NCBI GenBank assembly: GCA_023079485.1
Contig: CM041083.1
Location: 177,772,480 to 177,836,479, forward strand
DNA length: 64,000 nt
Reading direction: 5' to 3'
Origin: Archilochus colubris
Taxonomy: Eukaryota > Chordata > Aves > Apodiformes > Trochilidae
In this document: positions 59,424 to 64,000 of the stretch, piece after piece
Position numbering within the stretch: the first letter of the stretch is position 1
Layout of the letters: each line of letters opens with the position of its first letter
Program-made: the position numbers and the translations under genes
The notes under the pieces: model-generated
What the model was told of the DNA's origin: nothing
What the model saw: the letters and a program-made list of their open reading frames with translations, nothing else
Database searches by the model: none

Positions 59424-59780
59424 GATAAGACCTATTGAGTGTAGGCTATTCCCCTTCTCTGAGCCCCAGCCTGTAATGCCGGGACATCCCTCCAGGCACA
59501 ACTGAGCCACCTTGATTGTACTTGCGAAGTACCTGGCTAAGGGGGCTGGAGCAGAGCAAGGATGGCACCAGGAAGAAGATAAGAACTGATGACTGGGTGG
59601 AGACTACTCCCCTTTCCTGAGGGCCAACCTTCAATGCTGGGACCTCCCTGGAGGCACGATGTACCCGTGGCTGGAAGTAGCTGGAAGAGAGGAGGAATGG
59701 CATCTGGAAGGAGATAAGAATTGATGAGTGAGTGGAGGGCTACACCCTTCTGCTCTCCTCCAGGCAGCCTGTCTTCTAAT
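59424..59780 (+). repeat. Tandem repeats in the LTR U3 region
   Basis: Three imperfect units begin with GATAAGA at 59424, 59578 and 59713 (spacing 154 and 135 bp). Shared words are GATAAGA-CTGATGA, CCCCTT-CTGAG, AATGC-GGGAC-TCCCTCC-AGGCAC, and GGCTGGA-GAGCAAGGATGGCA versus AGCTGGAAGAGAGGAGGAATGGCA. The third unit is incomplete. U3 tandem repeats often act as enhancers in retroviral LTRs; GATAAG is a GATA-factor core. Function is inferred. Confidence 0.75.
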
Positions 59781-59966
59781 GACCCTGGCTGACTGACAGC
59801 TGCCCCTTCGGAACAAAAGGCACTCAGGGGTAAATATATGGCTGTACATGCTCTGATTGGTGTTGTCTCTTGACCCACCACCCTTTCTGCACCAGACCCT
59901 GTCCAGAACCAGCGCCATCCTGAAGAACCTCAGTGGACAGCTGGAACCCTGGTGGTGACTCTCTCT

Positions 59967-60454
59967 CATAGAATCATAGAATCGGCTGGGTTGGAAGGGA
60001 CCTCAGAGATCATCAAGTCCAACCCTTGAACCACCGCTGCAGTTACCAGACCATGGCACTGAGTGCCCCATCCAGTCTCTTTTTAAATATCTCCAGGGAT
60101 GGAGAATCCACTACTTCCCTGGGCAGCCCATTCCAATGCCTGATCACCCTCTCCATAAAGAAATGCTTTCTAATATCTAACCTAAACTTCCCCTGGCACA
60201 ACTTAAGACCGTGCCCTCTTGTCTTGCTGAGAGTTGCCTGGGAAAAGAGACCAACCCCCACCTGGCTACAACCTCCTTTCAGGGAGTTGTAGAGAGTGAT
60301 GAGGTCTCCTCTGAGCCTCCTCTTCTTTAGGCTGAACAGCCCCAGCTCCCCCAGTCTCTCCTCATAGGATCTGTGCTCGAGTCCCTTCACCAGCCTGGTT
60401 GCCCTCCTTTGGACCTGCTCCAGGACCTCAATATCCTTCCTAAACTGAGGGGCC
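59967..60454 (-). mobile_element. CR1 LINE, young subfamily, nested inside the LTR
   Basis: The left edge is the CR1 tail (CATAGAATCATAGAATCGG) and the right edge stops within ORF2 at CCTAAACTGAGGGGCC. The ORF2 C-terminal frame is open for about 137 codons, from [10 protein letters not shown] to the natural stop. The LTR continues on both sides, so the CR1 arrived later. No clear duplication at its borders. Confidence 0.96.
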
Positions 60455-60612
60455 ATTCATTCTTCCCCATTCATTCATTCTTCCCACTTTCTTACCCTTT
60501 ATTTCTCCTCTCTTCTCTCTCATTCTTTCTTACCATTTTCTTACTCATTCTTTTCTCTCTCTTTCTTATATCTTCTTTTCCTCTCTCCTCCTTTTGCCTG
60601 TGTCAATTGCCA

Positions 60613-60618
60613 AATAAA
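60613..60618 (+). terminator. LTR polyadenylation signal AATAAA
   Basis: AATAAA about 95 bp before the LTR 3' end, followed by a GT-rich stretch (CTATGGTCGGACTTTGTTTC) as expected after a cleavage site. Confidence 0.6.
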
Positions 60619-60714
60619 ATCTGCTTGCACTTGACCATTTCTATGGTCGGACTTTGTTTCACGTATCCAAAACAAAAAATAAATTTTAATGTTACGTCAG
60701 ACCGTAACAGGAAG

Positions 60715-63700
60715 CCACTGTTTTCTGAAGTGCTTGGATTTCTGAGGTATTTGCTGTTCATTTTTGTGATGAGTCTAAGAGCCCGAATCTAGATTTTACT
60801 GGACCAGGAAACAGGCATACAGTGGTTAAAACAGACAGCACAGTGAAGACAAGTTGATTTCACTGCATTATCTGAAAAAGGAGAGTCCTCGTGAGGTTTT
60901 CCACAACTTTATTACTGTTGCCTTTACTTCTGTCACCATTTATCCTCTTTCTGAGCCTTTTCACAAGACAGTACTGGATCAGCCCTGAGCTGCTAAGCAT
61001 CAGAGGGTCCAAGACTCCAGTGATTGCTCAGCACTCCTCCTGAAAGCAGCTCTCAATACTTGTGTAGAGGTGTCCCCACTCCAGCCACATGGCTTAAAAC
61101 ACAGACTCAAGGCATCATTTGGCACAAAAACATTTTTAATATACGTTTCCTGGTTTTAGCTGAGTTTCTGAAAGTCAGAACATTGCAACAAGGTCCTACG
61201 ATAGCATAGCATTTAAGAAAAGAGCAATAATAATTAATTTCAGTGGGAATTGCAAATAGTGATGACCTTTCTACATTCGGGCTGCTGTCTTCATGCTCAG
61301 ATCTCAGAGGATGAACAGAGTAAATTCAAGTACCTAAATATGCACAAAATCCCATCAGGTTTTGGTGCAGCTCCTCACAGCTGCCAGCTGGAGATGTCCC
61401 CATGCTGGGAGAAGGGAGGCAGGGACAAGGGACTCTAGGGAGGGGCTGCAGGACACAGCACCCACGGGAACACATGGCACCTTTTGGGAGCTCACAATGA
61501 CCCAAATTCATCCCAACATTTATAAGACCCTTTAACATATTTGTAACTCTATTTAGGAAAAAGAAAAATCTAAAAACTCTTCATTCCAGTGAAGGGTAGA
61601 AATGTTAGTGATGTAGAGAGCCTGCAAAAATCTCAGAAATTGGTAATAATTATCATAATGAGCTGAGAAATGTAGAAATGTATCCAGATGTTGAGTGAAC
61701 TCTGTGCCCTGTCACAAGTTATTACACTTGTTTAAAAATTCAAAGCTGAAATTAAATTACATGAATCAAAGGAAAAGCCTCATCTCTTAAGCAGTACACA
61801 TATCACAGTAAAAATGCTGCTTCAATTTGGGGAGACTGAAAACTATCTGAAAACAAAATAATTTAAATTTTGTTTAGAATTTAAATGTATATTTAAATGT
61901 TTAAATGTTTGTATTCATCATGGATTTCTTTGTGTCTAATGGTTGTTGATTTAAGGTGAAGAGGCAAAAATTCACCTACATCTCAGTGACTAATTAAACT
62001 GTTCTGTGCTGTAAAATCAGCTCTGCCCTTTTCACCAGCAGAGATGTCATGGTAGAGATTTCACAAGTGATTTTTCACAAGCTGATAGACTCCACAATGC
62101 CTTGTCATGCATACACACTCTTATAGGGAAAGCATTGGGCTTTACCTGTGCTACCCCAACATCTCACTCTGATTGCAAGGATGGATCTTTTGCAGTGGGA
62201 AGCAACCCATGCACCAGCACACTAAGCTGCAAGCCAGACACCTCTACACAACCATTGCAGTTAGGGGAGAGTGAGAAAGAAAAACTGCTAAAGAGATTTT
62301 GTTTTTTTCCTTAAACAAAATCAACCTGGATTTGGGGTTTTTTTGGTTTGTTTTACTTTGGTTTGGGGTTTTTTTTGCATGTGTAAGTGATTATTTTTTT
62401 GATGTACACACCCAGATGTTTAGGGCTATGCCCTCTGCAGAAGGAACATGCTTCACACGGGTGTGGTGCAGCTCTGGCCCTCCCAGTTGCAAAGGGAGAA
62501 ATGCACATCTGGGTCATTTTTACTGAAGTGCAGCCTTGCAAATTACCCATTTCAATAGGCAGCAACCAAAATATTGCCCTCAAGGTTTCAGACATGCTGA
62601 AGCACACACAGGAAAAAAAGGAAATAATCCTTCCATTGTAATTGTCAGTTTTTGCACCATAAGACCCACCAACAAACTCTAATTAAAATAATGATTCCTG
62701 GGCCACAAAGAAAGAGCAAATCTTCTGTTGAACCCCTGAAGATTCCAAATAAAATTCTCAAGATTCAGTGTGCTCTCCTTTCAGTCCTTCAGGTTCATCA
62801 CAATGTTGATGGTGGTTTTTTAGAATTTCTGGTTATTAAGACAGCAACAGTTTTTGTAATTCATACTGTGCAATGCACTGCTTGCTTGTAATTTGTTTAT
62901 TACTTTTCTATGGGTTTTAATAAATTTAGAAACTGCACTGATAAGGATTTTATGGTTTAAAAAGCCTTTAGGAGTTATGTTGGTATTAAAAAAGACTTCA
63001 TAAGATTAATATTGATATAAAAAGGTTTTCTAAGATTTGTTGGTACAAAAGCCCTCTCAAGGATTTGACTGGGAAATATCCACATTATGAGATTTTAATG
63101 AACATAACATTAAAAGGCTTTGAACATAACAAAATGGCATCAGTTTTCTGCATTAATAACCCCAGCTACCTAAATGCAGGACATTCTTTTAGAGAAAGCT
63201 GCACTGGACTTGGTACATATGGAAGACATTTTTTTCTGGCAAAAGGAAGACCTTGGCTGGTGGAACAGGCTGGGATCCAGGTGAGAAGCAGAAGGGGGTA
63301 GAGCAAGTGCTGTCAGCCTAATGGGGAAGAGGAACTCAAAAGAGGCACTTGTACTTTGTTGGGAAGAAGAGACAGTCACCCATACCTGCTTCAGGGTGAC
63401 ATCTGAGCCTGGCAACAGGCAGCTGCCACTTTTGCATCTTTGGATGCAGTATGTGGAGGCTGTGGTGCAAGTCCTGGTTGCTCCTGTTCAGCTTCCTGGG
63501 CTCCAGCCCTGCCTCTTTAGGCAAAACACCAGAGCTGCTGCACACAGACCCTTGGGAAGAGCTCCAGATCCTGGTATTGTTGGTGACTCTTGCACAACCA
63601 CCTGCAACTAAGACAGAGCAAGTATGTAGGTTGGCCACCAATGATTATTCTTGTCCTTTGTTGTGGGCAGTAGGAACACAGCCAGAGATGTACCTCCTGT

Positions 63701-64000
63701 TTTTTACCCATCCATAGACCACTTTGCATTTTTTTATGCATGGTGACCTGCTTATATCCTTCCTGAATCACAGTCTATCCTGTGAGCTGCTTATTTCCCT
63801 GTTTAATTTTTAGGAAAGAGAACAAAGGGAAAATGGCAGTGAGCGGAGAACTACAGAATAGTCTGCTGGCCTTGAAGAGAGAGAAGAAACTTGAAGAGAA
63901 GAATCCTAATATTGTAGTGAACATTTGTCAAAAGGGAGACAATAATGAGCATTAGTAGCAGAAATAAATTCCACTTATTTCCTCATAATTTCATTAGGAA
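60715..64000. other. Unique sequence, no gene established
   Basis: No repeat recognised. A GT-rich patch (62330-62382) is low complexity. At 63813 a good splice-acceptor context (TTTAATTTTTAG) precedes a 40-codon frame (63833-63955) rich in Lys and Glu, but nothing else supports an exon. Confidence 0.45.

Larger units (their letters stand above)
59303..60709 (+). mobile_element. Solo LTR (~920 bp) split by a nested CR1, with 5-bp duplication
   Basis: GGAAG flanks the element exactly (59298-59302 and 60710-60714). Its ends are TGTGTGAGTCTGAC...GTCAGACCGTAACA, an imperfect inverted terminal repeat with TG/CA. A TATA-like GTAAATATATGG lies near 59831, AATAAA at 60613-60618, and a CT-rich block at 60456-60600 precedes the poly(A) signal. 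All agree with plus-strand orientation. A CR1 of about 490 bp is inserted at 59967-60454; without it the LTR is about 919 bp. No internal viral genes. It is unrelated in sequence to the ERVL LTR at 33316. Family not recognised with certainty. Confidence 0.85.

Noticed and set aside
62330..62382. GT-rich patch as interstitial telomere repeat
   Set aside because: Units are irregular TTTGGGG/GGTTTG runs, not TTAGGG.
1..64000. CRISPR arrays, bacterial operons, tRNA or rRNA genes
   Set aside because: No regularly spaced repeats, no ribosome-binding-site-led gene runs and no intact tRNA or rRNA sequence; the repeat content is avian.

Overview
The window looks like gene-poor bird DNA, either intergenic or from a very long intron. 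The evidence is its repeat content. Copies of the LINE CR1 occur on both strands, most ending in the ATTCTATG-type 3' microsatellite. There is also a solo LTR of the common avian ERVL type. The background is AT-rich. I found no protein-coding exon I can defend, no CpG-island promoter, no rRNA or tRNA gene and no CRISPR array. Almost all open frames are shorter than about 120 codons, and the longer ones are either parts of CR1 or what chance predicts. The species cannot be fixed from this sequence. Several CR1 copies of one subfamily are still very alike, so the lineage has had fairly recent CR1 activity.

Layout: 1-15 kb is mostly unique sequence with two CR1 3' pieces and a fragment of an ERVL LTR. 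15-20 kb is dense in CR1 of different ages, including very old copies on both strands. 21.5-23.1 kb is a cluster of unusual DNA: two exact 16-bp tandem duplications, an uninterrupted (AAG)45 tract, and a 218-bp near-perfect palindromic element flanked by a 6-bp target-site duplication. 24.8-28.0 kb holds a long but broken CR1 (end of ORF1, endonuclease, reverse transcriptase, 3' UTR) on the minus strand. 28-33 kb is unique. 33.3-34.1 kb is an ERVL solo LTR with a 5-bp duplication. 35.9 kb carries an old tRNA-derived, MIR-like SINE. 36.9-37.8 kb has two more CR1 pieces. 38-50 kb is mostly unique with small hairpins and microsatellites. 50.6-53.9 kb has three plus-strand CR1 pieces. 59.3-60.7 kb is a second, unrelated solo LTR with a 5-bp duplication, split by a younger CR1, and its U3 carries tandem repeats. 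The rest to 64 kb is unique.

No set of genes works together here. The story is layered insertion: old CR1 and MIR-like relics, then LTRs that recombined to solo form, then a young CR1 subfamily, one copy of which landed inside an LTR. The most novel item is the palindromic element at 22689-22906. I do not recognise its family, and its TG...CA ends fit either a palindromic miniature LTR or a non-autonomous integrase-type DNA element.
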